Shown here in pieces: positions 7,292-17,050 of a stretch of 64,000 bases of DNA. Made by a program: the position numbers and the translations under genes. The notes under the pieces are model-generated. The model worked only from the letters and a program-made list of their open reading frames with translations. It did not search any database and was not told the origin of the DNA. The DNA is from Thalassoglobus neptunius (GTDB lineage Bacteria > Planctomycetota > Planctomycetia > Planctomycetales > Planctomycetaceae). Within the stretch, counting starts at the first letter, position 1, and every line of letters begins with the position of its first letter. Location of the stretch: contig NZ_SIHI01000007.1 in the NCBI RefSeq assembly GCF_007859735.1, positions 1-64,000 on the forward strand, given 5' to 3'.

Positions 7292-10200
7292 ATGAGCTTT
7301 CGCACTCGCACGCTGCTGGGCCTGGTCGTGGCCTCGCTCTTCTCCTCCACGGTGCTATCCGCCGCCGACACTGTATTCAAGGAGACCAACGGACTTGTTG
7401 CCGTTGAGGCGGAACACTTCCAGAATCAAAGCAAGACTGAGACTCGGAAGTTTCACCTGACGACGGCGGAGTCCACTCCGGAAGTCACACCGGATGGCGA
7501 TCCATCGCATGTTGCCGGAGCCAGTGGAGGAGCTTACCTCGAAATCCTTCCCGACACGCGCCGGACTCACGGTGACAAATTGATCCGAGGCACAAACTTC
7601 TCTCCGAACCCCGGAGAATTGGCTGTCCTCGACTACCGGATCAACTTCTCGACTCCCGGACGCTACTACGTGTGGGTTCGTGCATTCTCGACAGGGTCGG
7701 AAGACAACGGGCTGCATGTCGGATTAAACGGCGAATGGCCGGAAAGCGGTCAACGACTGCAATGGTGCCAGGGAAAACACTCCTGGAGATGGGACAGCAA
7801 ACAGCGGACGGAGAAAGTCCATTGCGGAGAACCGCACAAAATCTATCTCGACATCAAAAATCCCGGAACGCACACCATTCACTTTTCGATGCGGGAAGAT
7901 GGATTCGAGTTCGACAAATTCCTGCTGACGACGGATGCGAACTTCACACGTCCTGACGATATTGGACCGGAAAGCATCGTCCATTCCGGATCAGCTCCAA
8001 AGACTTTTGCTTACGTTGCTCCAGAACAGTCCAATGACAGCCCGCAACCCACGCCAACAGGTGGAAATCAACCACTTCAACTGCCTGCAGCAAACTTCAC
8101 GTTGAATGGAACGAACTACTATCTCGACAAGGGAAAGTGGCTCGCAATCAACCCGGAACAACATAAGACCGCACACGCAGAACAGACGTTTCCATTTCCG
8201 ACCGGTGTCTACGATGTCACGCTTGTCGCCATCGGGGAAAACGATGGAAAATCACATTACGAAGTCGCAGTCGATGATCACACAATCGGAGATTTCGTTT
8301 GCCCGCTGAGCAAGAAAACGTACGAAGAAGGTGACCGATACACCAAGACCTGGTCCGACGTTTCGATCACTGAAGGGGCACAGATTCACGTTTCATCGCA
8401 GATTGCTTCCGCCGATGGTCAGGAATTCAGCCGGGCTCGCTGGGCTGCGATTCAGTTCGTTCCCAGAGACGCGAAAACCAGGAAAGCAGCTCAGCCATTT
8501 CTGATTGCTCAAGCGACGTCAACGACATCAACTGCTGCCGACGCAGCATCTGGAAGCCCGACGACGCCAGTCAGCACTGCCGCCTTGGTTCAACCTCGAA
8601 AGCCGAACGGCGACGGAAAAACGACCGTCACCGGAGAACTGAAGCAGTGGCACAAAGTCACAGTCAACCTGAACGGACCATATGCTCACGAGCAAGACAA
8701 TTCTCCCAATCCGTTCACTGACTACCGAATGACCGTCACGTTCACTCACGCAGACGGAACTAAGTACGTCATTCCCGGATTCTTTGATGCTGACGGAAAT
8801 GCTGCGAATTCCTCAGCAGTCTCTGGAATCATGTGGCGGGCGAACTTCGCACCGGACAGAACCGGAGAGTGGACCTACAAAGTTGAATTCCTCAGCGGCA
8901 AGGGTGTTGCTCTCGACAAGACTGCAAGCAGCGAACCACTGACTCCATTCAATGGACAAGATGGTCAGTTCACAATCGCTGAGAGCGACAAGTCCGGAAG
9001 AGACCTTCGAAGCGTCGGACGTCTTCAGTATGTCGGCAAACACTATCTTCAGTTCGCCGGCAGCAAGCAGTACTTCCTGAAAGCAGGAGCTGATGCTCCG
9101 GAAACGCTCTTGGGTTACAAAGACTTCGACGGCACCGTCGCTGGCAAGCCCGATCGCGTTCCCCTCAAATCCTATGCTCCACATCTTCAGGACTGGAAAG
9201 CTGGCGATCCAAGCTGGAAAGACGGAAAAGGGAAAGGTCTGATCGGTGCCATTAACTATCTGTCCGGAAAAGGCTGTAATGCGTTTTCGTTCTTGACCTA
9301 CAACGCAGGCGGCGATGGCGACAACGTGTGGCCGTTCATCCAGCGTGAAGACAAAATGCACTACGACTGCAGCAAACTCGACCAATGGGGAATCGTCTTC
9401 GATCACGGGACGAATATGGGGATGTACCTGCACTTCAAATTGCAGGAAACCGAAATCGACGACAATCGTGTCCGGGGAGATTTCAAACAGATTCCCGAAT
9501 CACTCGACGGTGGAGCGATGGGAGCTCAACGCAAGCTTTACTTCCGGGAAATGATCGCACGCTTTGGACACAATCTTGCGTTGAACTGGAACCTGGGCGA
9601 GGAAAACACGCAAAGCACCGCCGAACACAAAGCGATGCTCAACTACATTACAGAGTTGGACGCCTACCAGCACAACCGAGTTATGCACACATTCCCCAAT
9701 GAACAGGACAAGCAATACGACCCGCTGCTTGGAAACAAGTCGAAGCTGACGGGCGTGTCACTTCAGAACAGTGGAATTCATGACACACACTGGCAGACAG
9801 TGAAGTGGGTCCGCAAATCCAACGAAGCTGGGAAACCATGGATCGTCGCGTTCGACGAATCCGGAAGCGCTGCCCATGCCCAATGTCCTGACCTTGGATA
9901 CAAAGGCTACGACGGTCACGATGCCGACGGGAAAATGACCTACACCGAACATCGCGTCCGACAACAGACTCTCTGGGGAACACTCATGGGAGGCGGAGCC
10001 GGTGTCGAGTATTACTTCGGCTACAAATACGCCGAAAACGACCTCGTCTGCGAAGACTGGCGAAGTCGAGATCGAAGCTGGGATTATTGTCGCATCGCCA
10101 TCAACTTCTTCCACGAGAATGAAATCCCGTTCTGGGAAATGACAACGCAAAACTCGCTGGTCGGAGTCCCTGACGAAGACAACTCCAAATACTGCTTCGC

Positions 10201-10432
10201 CAAGAACTCAGATACGTATCTGGTCTACCTGGCGAACGGAGGAACGAGCGACCTTGATCTTTCAAAAGCTGACGGAAACTACCGCGTCGAATGGTTCAAC
10301 CCCAGAGCAGGGGGAGCTTTGCAGAGCGGTTCGGTCGCGTCCGTTTCAGGAGGTGCGTCGGTCAAACTCGGAACACCACCGGCAGATTCGGATCAGGACT
10401 GGCTCGTTGTTGTTCGTCGAGAGAACAAGTAA
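7292..10432 (+). CDS. Secreted DUF5060 / glycoside-hydrolase-like multidomain protein
   Basis: About 1046 residues from ATG 7292, chosen because GAGAGAGA precedes it and it begins the signal peptide ([19 protein letters not shown]); an upstream in-frame GTG at 7253 would bury that signal. Domains seem to be: a carbohydrate-binding-like jelly roll (about 25-215, [11 protein letters not shown]), a second beta-rich domain (265-385), DUF5060 (450-550, [11 protein letters not shown]), a TIM-barrel apiosidase/DUF4038-like domain (555-950) with NLGEEN at 767-772 and FDESG at 854-858 as candidate catalytic acids, and a C-terminal beta-sandwich (966-1045) like the putative collagen-binding domain paired with this family. 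It probably cleaves a plant- or algal-type polysaccharide outside the cytoplasm. Confidence 0.8.
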   Translation: MSFRTRTLLGLVVASLFSSTVLSAADTVFKETNGLVAVEAEHFQNQSKTETRKFHLTTAESTPEVTPDGDPSHVAGASGGAYLEILPDTRRTHGDKLIRGTNFSPNPGELAVLDYRINFSTPGRYYVWVRAFSTGSEDNGLHVGLNGEWPESGQRLQWCQGKHSWRWDSKQRTEKVHCGEPHKIYLDIKNPGTHTIHFSMREDGFEFDKFLLTTDANFTRPDDIGPESIVHSGSAPKTFAYVAPEQSNDSPQPTPTGGNQPLQLPAANFTLNGTNYYLDKGKWLAINPEQHKTAHAEQTFPFPTGVYDVTLVAIGENDGKSHYEVAVDDHTIGDFVCPLSKKTYEEGDRYTKTWSDVSITEGAQIHVSSQIASADGQEFSRARWAAIQFVPRDAKTRKAAQPFLIAQATSTTSTAADAASGSPTTPVSTAALVQPRKPNGDGKTTVTGELKQWHKVTVNLNGPYAHEQDNSPNPFTDYRMTVTFTHADGTKYVIPGFFDADGNAANSSAVSGIMWRANFAPDRTGEWTYKVEFLSGKGVALDKTASSEPLTPFNGQDGQFTIAESDKSGRDLRSVGRLQYVGKHYLQFAGSKQYFLKAGADAPETLLGYKDFDGTVAGKPDRVPLKSYAPHLQDWKAGDPSWKDGKGKGLIGAINYLSGKGCNAFSFLTYNAGGDGDNVWPFIQREDKMHYDCSKLDQWGIVFDHGTNMGMYLHFKLQETEIDDNRVRGDFKQIPESLDGGAMGAQRKLYFREMIARFGHNLALNWNLGEENTQSTAEHKAMLNYITELDAYQHNRVMHTFPNEQDKQYDPLLGNKSKLTGVSLQNSGIHDTHWQTVKWVRKSNEAGKPWIVAFDESGSAAHAQCPDLGYKGYDGHDADGKMTYTEHRVRQQTLWGTLMGGGAGVEYYFGYKYAENDLVCEDWRSRDRSWDYCRIAINFFHENEIPFWEMTTQNSLVGVPDEDNSKYCFAKNSDTYLVYLANGGTSDLDLSKADGNYRVEWFNPRAGGALQSGSVASVSGGASVKLGTPPADSDQDWLVVVRRENK

Positions 10433-10444
10433 ACGATCACCCAG

Positions 10445-10584
10445 TCTTCAATGAACAATCTTCAATGAACAATCTTCAATGAACAATCTTCAATGAACAA
10501 TCTTCAATGAACAATCTTCAATGAACAATCTTCAATGAACAATCTTCAATGAACAATCTTCAATGAACAATCTTCAATGAACAA
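10445..10584. repeat. Ten perfect copies of a 14-bp tandem repeat
   Basis: The unit tcttcaatgaacaa is repeated ten times without a single mismatch, directly after the stop of the DUF5060 gene and directly before a strong hairpin. The period of 14 is not a multiple of 3 and the array lies outside any coding frame. Perfect identity implies recent expansion or active slippage, so copy number probably varies between strains. Confidence 0.97.
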
Positions 10585-10585
10585 T

Positions 10586-10621
10586 CGGCCGTGGAAGGGA
10601 TCAGTTTCCCCTCCACGGCCG
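10586..10621. terminator. Bidirectional transcription terminator hairpin
   Basis: A 15-bp stem with one mismatch (cggccgtggaaggga against 10607-10621) closes a 6-base loop between two convergent genes. The stem is GC-rich and followed by a weak T-rich tail on the plus strand. Position and stability suit termination of the genes on both sides. Confidence 0.75.
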
Positions 10622-10663
10622 ATTTCTATTGGCATGGCCGCAGTGAACTTCGGTCAAACGTTC

Positions 10664-11998
10664 TTACTGCTCATCCGCACGAAGCGAGATTGAGATGATT
10701 TCTTCATCGTTTCGCACGTAACACTGACCGTCCGCAAAGGCAGGATGAGTCCAAACGACATTCCGCCCGAACGCTTCTCCGGTTGGTTCCAGAGCATGAA
10801 AACGACCGATCTCTTCATATCCCTCGCGAGACAAGTTGGCGAGAATCAGATCGCCCGTCTCACCAAACAGGAAGTACCGACTTCCGTTTTTGATCAGAAA
10901 CGCCGTTCCGTGTCCCATGCGACGCGAACCGGTCGTTGGCTCAAACGTTTCCCAGAGTCGCTCACCGCTTTCCAGATCGATTCCGCGAAGTCCGCCGGTC
11001 TTGCAGTCAACGCCGTAGAGCGTCTGCCCGTCGATGAAGGGGGTGCTGTTGGCACAATAAACCGAGTTGCGAGGATGCCCTCGCCACAGTTCTGTCACTG
11101 TTGGAGCCTCTTCGTTGAGCTTCAACAAAACTCCCACATCTCCGATTCCACTCGCGAACAAGAGGTCACCGGAAACTTGTGGTGTCATGATGGACATCCC
11201 GTAATTCGGCTTCAATGCGACCGACCAGAAGACCTCTCCCGTCTCGGGATCGAGACCGTTTAAGTTGTCGGCATCCCAAATCAGCAGTTGTTTCCGGCCG
11301 CCTGCTTCGATGAGTGTTGGGGGACAGTATCCCTGTTCCGATGCAGTCAAAGCCCGCCACTTCTCTTCACCCGTTTCCAGGTCAAAAGCAACGGCAATAC
11401 TTCCCGGACCTCCGACGACGCAATAGACAGTGTTTCCTTCGACCAGAGGGTGAGATGAGAAGCCCCAGATAGGAGTCTTTGCCTGATAATCCTTGGGAAA
11501 ATTCTTCTCCCAGAGGACTTCGCCGGCGTGGCGGTTCAAACAGAGCAGGGTTCCTTCTGCCCCAAGCGTGATCACGCGATCCCCCACCACGGTCGGAGTA
11601 GCCCTCGGACCACACGGATAGGAAATTTGATACTTACATTCACGAGTATTGGTCCAGATGATTTCGCCATTCGACGCATCCAGACACAAGACCCGCTCCT
11701 GTCCCGCGAGTTCATTGACAGTCCCGGGTCCGTTGGTGGGATCACCGGATTCTCGAATGAAATCGGTGACATAAACCCGGTCCCCGACAACGGCAGGCCC
11801 CGCGTATCCGCCAGCGATGGGAGTTCGCCAGTTGACCGTCAGCCCGGATTCTGGAATTTCGGTGACGATTCCCGTCTCGTCCCAGACGGCATCACGATTT
11901 TCCCCGCGCCACTGTGGCCAGTCTTCGGAATAGACAATACTGGAAGTCATCCCGACCAATGGAATCAAGATTGTTAGTCCAATCAGCCGTAAATTCAT
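10664..11998 (-). CDS. PQQ-binding-like beta-propeller repeat protein, exported
   Basis: About 444 residues begin with a signal peptide (MNLRLIGLTILIPLVGMTSS). The ATG at 11998 is preferred to an upstream in-frame ATG because GGAGGAG lies just before it. The mature protein opens with DWPQWRGENRDAVW, the WPQWRG motif typical of planctomycete PQQ-like propellers. It continues with repeated blades such as GPAVVGDRVYVTDF, ATPTVVGDRVITLG and HPLVEGNTVYCVVGG, each ending in a W/GE-type turn (VLWEKNF, EKWRAL, RLWETF). The fold is shared by BamB and quinoprotein dehydrogenases. No catalytic or quinone-binding residues could be confirmed, so a structural or binding role in the periplasm is likely. Confidence 0.86.
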   Translation of the reverse strand: MNLRLIGLTILIPLVGMTSSIVYSEDWPQWRGENRDAVWDETGIVTEIPESGLTVNWRTPIAGGYAGPAVVGDRVYVTDFIRESGDPTNGPGTVNELAGQERVLCLDASNGEIIWTNTRECKYQISYPCGPRATPTVVGDRVITLGAEGTLLCLNRHAGEVLWEKNFPKDYQAKTPIWGFSSHPLVEGNTVYCVVGGPGSIAVAFDLETGEEKWRALTASEQGYCPPTLIEAGGRKQLLIWDADNLNGLDPETGEVFWSVALKPNYGMSIMTPQVSGDLLFASGIGDVGVLLKLNEEAPTVTELWRGHPRNSVYCANSTPFIDGQTLYGVDCKTGGLRGIDLESGERLWETFEPTTGSRRMGHGTAFLIKNGSRYFLFGETGDLILANLSREGYEEIGRFHALEPTGEAFGRNVVWTHPAFADGQCYVRNDEEIISISLRADEQ

Positions 11999-12204
11999 AT
12001 TTCTCCTCCAGAGTTGAGTCTCGACTGGCAGCAGATCGACTGCAGTCATTGAATGTGAAATGAGAGCGAATTGATGTTTCGATCAATTGGCTTGCGACGC
12101 ACTTTTCTGATCGTTGATGCGTCTATCTTGATGTGTCTGGCAGAAAAGCCGTCGACATTATTCTCGTCTCGAAGGTGCGAGGCAGTATGGCGTCTTACAA
12201 TTGA

Positions 12205-13044
12205 TCAAGAATGAGTGAGATGGTGTACAAAAATTCCGGCTGCCATGGCAACATTGAGCGAGTCCGCATCAGCCTGCATGGGGATTGTTACAATCTGATT
12301 GGCTGCGGCAAGGTACTCTTGCTCAAGTCCTGTGTCTTCATTTCCGAGCAGAAGAACACATCGATCGGGCCGCCGAAAATCTGCCAGAGAAATCGCATCT
12401 TCAGAGAGCGCAGCTGCCAGGACTTCGTAGTTCCATCGCTGTCGTAGCTGATTGAGATCCGCGAGGAGATTTTGACTCTCACGGATCGGGATTCGAAAAC
12501 CGTTTCCCATCGAAACTCGAATTGCTCTTCTCGAATAAGGATCGCTCGTTTTCGGTCCAACCATGACGCCACTCGCACCAAATCCTCGCGCCAGTCGAAT
12601 GATCGAACCGACGTTCTCAGGATTTGTCAGAAACGGACACGCGAGGATCAGGCTTCTCTTTGAATCCTGCGGAAGAAGCGTTTCCAGTGGCGGATTTGTT
12701 GGTCTGAGACCACACGCCATCACACCTGCATGAAAATCAAATCCCAGCAACTCACGCGACATTGTGTCCGGAATCACAAACGCCGGGACGTCGTAGTCTG
12801 CCCACTCTTCTGTCAGGTTGAGCTTTCCATTTCGGACCAGAATCGACTCCACGGCCAATCCACTCTGCAGAAGCCGTTCGACAACCTTCTGTCCTTCTGC
12901 GATGAACTGGCCAGACCACCGCGTCAGATTTGACTTTTTGACATGGCGATAAACGGCAATACGTGGATCTTCGAGCGTGTCGACAAATGTGATCTGCATG
13001 GGTTGAGAGAAAATCGGACCATATTGAAAAACGAACCGCTCCAT
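12205..13044 (-). CDS. TrmH/SpoU-family RNA 2'-O-methyltransferase
   Basis: This 279-residue protein has an N-terminal RNA-binding substrate domain (about 20-110, RHVKKSNLTRWSGQFIAEGQKVVERLL) and a C-terminal SPOUT knot. The knot motifs are NPENVGSIIRLARGFGASGVMVG (motif 1, near 137-159), VLLLGNEDTGLEQE (motif 2, near 230-243) and IPMQADADSLNVAMAAGIFVHH (motif 3, near 254-275), which together bind S-adenosylmethionine. Motif 3 reads ADADSLN where canonical enzymes read G.SLNVS. It likely methylates a ribose in rRNA or tRNA. The start is uncertain: ATG 13044 and ATG 12999 both lack a clear ribosome-binding site. Confidence 0.87.
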   Translation of the reverse strand: MERFVFQYGPIFSQPMQITFVDTLEDPRIAVYRHVKKSNLTRWSGQFIAEGQKVVERLLQSGLAVESILVRNGKLNLTEEWADYDVPAFVIPDTMSRELLGFDFHAGVMACGLRPTNPPLETLLPQDSKRSLILACPFLTNPENVGSIIRLARGFGASGVMVGPKTSDPYSRRAIRVSMGNGFRIPIRESQNLLADLNQLRQRWNYEVLAAALSEDAISLADFRRPDRCVLLLGNEDTGLEQEYLAAANQIVTIPMQADADSLNVAMAAGIFVHHLTHS

Positions 13045-13169
13045 GAAATATTCATGAAGCAGTTCGTCAAGTCGTTACTGAGTCGTCTCGCAACGATCAC
13101 CGCAGGTGCTCTGACGCGCGTCTCGCGATCGCTTATCAGAACACCGGACGATCATTGTTCGACGCCAGA

Positions 13170-14639
13170 TTAGCTGATTTCCGGAACCGTGTACTTCTCA
13201 CGGTACTCCCGTTTCAGGAATTTGTTCGCAGAATCCGCATGCTCCCCTTCGAACCGTTCGGTTTCGGGATTGTGCGTCAGGATTGGGCTCATTCGAATTT
13301 CCATGTCCGAGAGTTTTACGTCGAACTTTCCGAGTTGAGACTCCATCGATTTCAACAACAGATCCCATTGCTCCAGCGAATTGTCAATCGATCGAGCTTG
13401 TTTCGCATCGAAGGCTTCGCCAGCCCGAAATCCGACGTTGGCCAGGTTGCACCATCCTGTCGAATGATGACCGACTTCAACTTCTGCATTCAAGCTGCTT
13501 CGATCTCGCGACCGAACGGCATCGAGGAAGTTGGCTTTGTGGAGAGCATTGATGTCTCCTCCCTTGAACGAACGGATTTCTCGACCATCTTTGTCGACTG
13601 CTTTCCCGCGGCCACGTTGTCCGAGGTAGTAGCCACCTTCGCAGGCAACAACGTATCCCGACGAAGGACCATTGGTTGGGAGGCCGGTATTGGTCGGCCA
13701 TCCGCCACGCTCGTTCGGAGCCTTATTCAGATTGCTCAAGGCAATCAGAGTCGGGAACGTGCCGGTGTCGAAGTACACATAATGAACATTCGGTGAATCC
13801 GCTGCATCGTTCCATGCAACGCGGCCGCCGCATGCGAGGATTCGCTGAGGCGTTGTGACGGAATCCTGATAGGCGATGTTGCGGACGTCATCCAGAACGT
13901 GAACACCCCAGTTCCCCATTTCTCCGGAACCTGTGTTCCAATCCCAGTGCCAGTCGTAATGGAAACTGTTGCGATAGAGATCCTCCATTTGTGCTGGGCC
14001 GCACCACAAGTCGTAATCGATTCCTTCCGGAATCGGCAGGGGAGTTTCCCGTTTTCCGACCGACGCACGTGGTCCCAGCCGGTTGGCTTGAGCGTACAGA
14101 ACCTTTCCGAGTGCCTGATCTTCGTGAAGGAACTGCTTAATTTCAGCCTGCATCGGGTCCGATCGCTGCTGAGTTCCGATCTGAACGATTCGGCTTTCCT
14201 TGCGGGCAGCTTTGACGACCTGTTCACCTTCCCACTGAGAATGCGACAGTGGTTTTTCGACGTAAACATCTTTCCCGGCCTGAATCGCCCAAATTGCGGC
14301 CAGACAGTGCCAGTGATTGCATGTCGCGACAACGACCGCGTCGACGTTCTTGTCGTCGAGCAATCTGCGAAGATCCTGGTAGGACTTGGCCGCAAACTTT
14401 TCGCCAGCCTGACCGGAACGTTTTTCGTCCGGGTCGGCCACTGCGACGATGCGCGCCCCCGGAGCACTTCGAAATCCATTGGAAAGCTCGTTGCCTCGCC
14501 CTCCCATTCCAATGACACCGATTCCAATTTCGTTGTTCCGATTGGTGGACTGAGCTGTCGCGGTACGTGTTAGTCCGGCTGTTGCAGCGATTCCAGAAGC
14601 TGCCGCACCGAGAAAAATACGCCGATTGAGTTGAGACAT
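13170..14639 (-). CDS. Tat-exported Gfo/Idh/MocA-family oxidoreductase
   Basis: This 489-residue protein opens with a twin-arginine signal (NRRIFLGAAASGIAATAG, arginines 6-7), so it is exported folded, presumably with its cofactor. The Rossmann loop GVIGMGGRGNEL near residues 41-52 and the EKPLSHS motif near 131-137 place it in the Gfo/Idh/MocA superfamily. The long C-terminal domain, with GPAQMEDLYRNSFHYDWHWDWNTGSGEMGNWGVHVLD-type aromatic segments, is typical of the large periplasmic paralogues that planctomycetes carry in many copies. The substrate is unknown, probably a sugar or inositol derivative. An AGGGATC ribosome-binding site precedes the ATG. It stands alone and diverges from the gene at 14995. 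Confidence 0.9.
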   Translation of the reverse strand: MSQLNRRIFLGAAASGIAATAGLTRTATAQSTNRNNEIGIGVIGMGGRGNELSNGFRSAPGARIVAVADPDEKRSGQAGEKFAAKSYQDLRRLLDDKNVDAVVVATCNHWHCLAAIWAIQAGKDVYVEKPLSHSQWEGEQVVKAARKESRIVQIGTQQRSDPMQAEIKQFLHEDQALGKVLYAQANRLGPRASVGKRETPLPIPEGIDYDLWCGPAQMEDLYRNSFHYDWHWDWNTGSGEMGNWGVHVLDDVRNIAYQDSVTTPQRILACGGRVAWNDAADSPNVHYVYFDTGTFPTLIALSNLNKAPNERGGWPTNTGLPTNGPSSGYVVACEGGYYLGQRGRGKAVDKDGREIRSFKGGDINALHKANFLDAVRSRDRSSLNAEVEVGHHSTGWCNLANVGFRAGEAFDAKQARSIDNSLEQWDLLLKSMESQLGKFDVKLSDMEIRMSPILTHNPETERFEGEHADSANKFLKREYREKYTVPEIS

Positions 14640-14994
14640 AAATGATCCCTAAGTTTTTGGCCAAGGAAATGAAATGATCTTGAGACTGGTTTCGGTCATC
14701 CAGCCTGAAATTGATCACTAGAAATGATCTCTACCAGTGTAGGCAATTTCGAATCGATTTGACGAGTATGCATCAACCACTATTGAAGTCTTCTCGAGAG
14801 ACGAGGAACTTCGCATTTACAGAAGAGTCCTTTGCGACGACTTGCCGACAGAACGCCCATACGTTGCATCTTGCTCAGCGAAGCGTCATTGCCTATTCTC
14901 GGAATCGTCCTAAAACGCATATTCTTTGCAATCGTCAATTCTCTGTCGTTCCACAACGGAGTGAGACAGAAGAACACGCAGAGAGGAAACACAC
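14640..14994. other. Divergent intergenic region
   Basis: These 355 bases separate two divergently transcribed genes and must carry both promoters. I could not pick out a confident -35/-10 pair. The segment ttgcct...taaaac near 14890-14920 is only a weak match. No coding frame or RNA gene was recognised. Confidence 0.4.
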
Positions 14995-16794
14995 GTGAAG
15001 TCTGACGCCCATCACAATGGTTTATTGTTGTTGACGTTTTCTGCCATTCTCGGCATGGCGACGCTGGCGACAGGCGCTGAACCGGAATCGAGTCGGCTCA
15101 TCGCAGGTATTGGCAGTGCTCAAAGCTTGCTGGAAGACATGGAATATCTCGTGGCCGATCTCGCTGGTCGCCAGGAGTCCTTCGAGAACAACATTTTCCC
15201 CAACATCGACATTTTCCTCATCGGAGTCGATCAGGAACATCCGATCCGCTTCGACATGCTCTTCTCGGCTGAAAACGGGCGAGAGATTCAAGCCATCATT
15301 CCCGTCAGTGATCTGGGCGAATTTCTTAACGACAATCTCGATCCGATCGACATCGTTCCTGAACGGGATCGCAAAGACCGAAATCTGTACGAGCTGACCG
15401 GAAACGTGTACGAAGGGTGGCTCCGCTCGCTTCGAGATCCTGACTACGCGGTGATTTTCACCCGCAAGGAATGGATTCCGAAGGATATGGAACATCCAGC
15501 GACGTTGCATAAGGATCTCGTTGAAAAGGGATACGGCCTCTTCGCTCACGTCGTTCACGACCCTGAGAAAATGGATGCACGCTCCACTGCTTTCGATGCC
15601 ATGCGAACGTCCACTATCGAATCCATTCAGAAACGAACTGACGAAACCCAGAATGCACACGAACTTCGGCAGGCATGGCTGAACGAGCAACTGGCCATTT
15701 TCCAGCAGTGGTTCGTTGAATGCTCGAAATTCACCGTGGGAACGGATCTCGATCGGAATACGGACGTCCTCGGTGCGACGCTCGAGTTTTCTGCAATCCC
15801 CGGAACTCCACTTGCCGACAATATTGCTCGCATCAGCGATCAGGCCAGCTACTTCGCAGCGATTCAGCAACCGATTGATGCCGTCCTCACAGCGAGAGTT
15901 CATCTGGCACATGATCAGAGAACCGCAGACGGACTTGTTGAGCTCTATAAGAAGTCACAAGTCGTCGCAGAGGAACAGATCGACGAAGACCAAAATGCGA
16001 GCGATGCAGAAAAGGTTGCGAGAAAAGAATCATCCAAGCTGTTGAACGATGTTCTGATTCGCAGCACTGAGATGACGCTGCTCGACGCAATGATTGATGT
16101 TGTCCCCTCAGGGGATCATCACGTGCTGATTCTCGGAGTCCGCTGCATTGGACAAGATTCCATTCAAGCGATTGTCGACAAACTCCCGGAAGCAATCGAA
16201 GGCTGGACCGTTGAAAACGGTGTTGCCGACGTTGGTGGAACGAAAATCACGAAAGTCGGACTCGGCAAAAATGTTCCTCAGGCATTGATCGACCTGTATG
16301 GGGAATCGGTCGCTTCCACTTACGTCGCAGCGAGCGACGAAGCCTTCTGGCTCGCATTCGGAGAAAACGCGGTCGAGGAACTTTCACAACGTATTGAAGC
16401 CGCCCAATCCGCTGAAAACCTGGCGCGTGACGGAACGGTTCTTTCCGCGAAAGCCAAAGCAACTCCACTTGTTGAGACGCTCAACGGACTTCTCAACGAC
16501 GAAGCCAGCATTTTCTCGCCGGCATTCAATCGACAACAGGAACGGCTCGAGAATCGGATTTCACAGCGAGAAGAAGATGAAGTTGGAACCGGACGGCAGG
16601 CAGCCAGTGCGTTCTTGACATTCGAATGGATTTCGAAAGTCGTCGAAGCCATGAAGGGCGAAGACGACACAATCACAATCCAGCTTAAGAACACTTCAGA
16701 GAACACACTGACAGGGGAAGCACAGACTCATCGAGCGATCTTAAAGGCCATGGGCACGATGATCGCCAACTTTGCGGATGAAAACCTGCAGTAA
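14995..16794 (+). CDS. Exported protein of unknown function (599 aa)
   Basis: The GTG start at 14995 is supported by GAGAGGAAA nine bases upstream. A signal peptide (residues 1-27, ending LATGAEPE) is followed by about 570 residues with no motif I can name. The composition is acidic and regular, with alternating helix and strand. Recognisable segments include NIFPNIDIFLIGVDQEHPIR (about 62-81), which resembles a domain start, and a long charged helical stretch near 300-340 rich in K, E and D. No transmembrane segment follows the signal. I have seen similar large secreted proteins of unknown function only in planctomycete genomes, but that is recollection. A terminator-like hairpin follows. 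Confidence 0.8.
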   Translation: MKSDAHHNGLLLLTFSAILGMATLATGAEPESSRLIAGIGSAQSLLEDMEYLVADLAGRQESFENNIFPNIDIFLIGVDQEHPIRFDMLFSAENGREIQAIIPVSDLGEFLNDNLDPIDIVPERDRKDRNLYELTGNVYEGWLRSLRDPDYAVIFTRKEWIPKDMEHPATLHKDLVEKGYGLFAHVVHDPEKMDARSTAFDAMRTSTIESIQKRTDETQNAHELRQAWLNEQLAIFQQWFVECSKFTVGTDLDRNTDVLGATLEFSAIPGTPLADNIARISDQASYFAAIQQPIDAVLTARVHLAHDQRTADGLVELYKKSQVVAEEQIDEDQNASDAEKVARKESSKLLNDVLIRSTEMTLLDAMIDVVPSGDHHVLILGVRCIGQDSIQAIVDKLPEAIEGWTVENGVADVGGTKITKVGLGKNVPQALIDLYGESVASTYVAASDEAFWLAFGENAVEELSQRIEAAQSAENLARDGTVLSAKAKATPLVETLNGLLNDEASIFSPAFNRQQERLENRISQREEDEVGTGRQAASAFLTFEWISKVVEAMKGEDDTITIQLKNTSENTLTGEAQTHRAILKAMGTMIANFADENLQ

Positions 16795-16830
16795 CGCTGT
16801 ATTGCCTCTCGCAAAGCCAATTCAAATCGC

Positions 16831-16869
16831 CGAAACGACGTCACTCTCTCCAGAGCGGCGTCGTTTTCG
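16831..16869 (+). terminator. Terminator hairpin after the 599-aa protein gene
   Basis: The arms aaacgacg (16833-16840) and cgtcgttt (16859-16866) pair perfectly, with an inner ctct/agag pairing, and are followed by a short T-rich stretch (tttcgttt). It lies 35 bases after the stop codon. Confidence 0.65.
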
Positions 16870-17050
16870 TTTGAATTCCCCATCGGAAGTTGTTGAAGTG
16901 TTCAGGAACAGTTTAATTCCGAGTCTTGAAGAACACTCAATTTGAGCTGCCTCCCAAGCGATTGCATTCGCACTGAGAAGGCAGCCAACGGTTCAACTCG
17001 ATTCGCACGCGCTGAAACAGCATTCATCGGGGCATTTGAGGTCGATCAGC

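Noticed and set aside
10445-10584. The 14-bp array considered as a CRISPR array or replication-origin iterons
   Set aside because: There are no spacers, the unit is too short for CRISPR, and no replication or cas gene is nearby. A minisatellite is the simpler explanation.
15022-15912. A 296-codon open frame antisense to the 599-residue protein gene
   Set aside because: No ribosome-binding site or domain is visible; the plus-strand gene has a signal peptide, ribosome-binding site and terminator.
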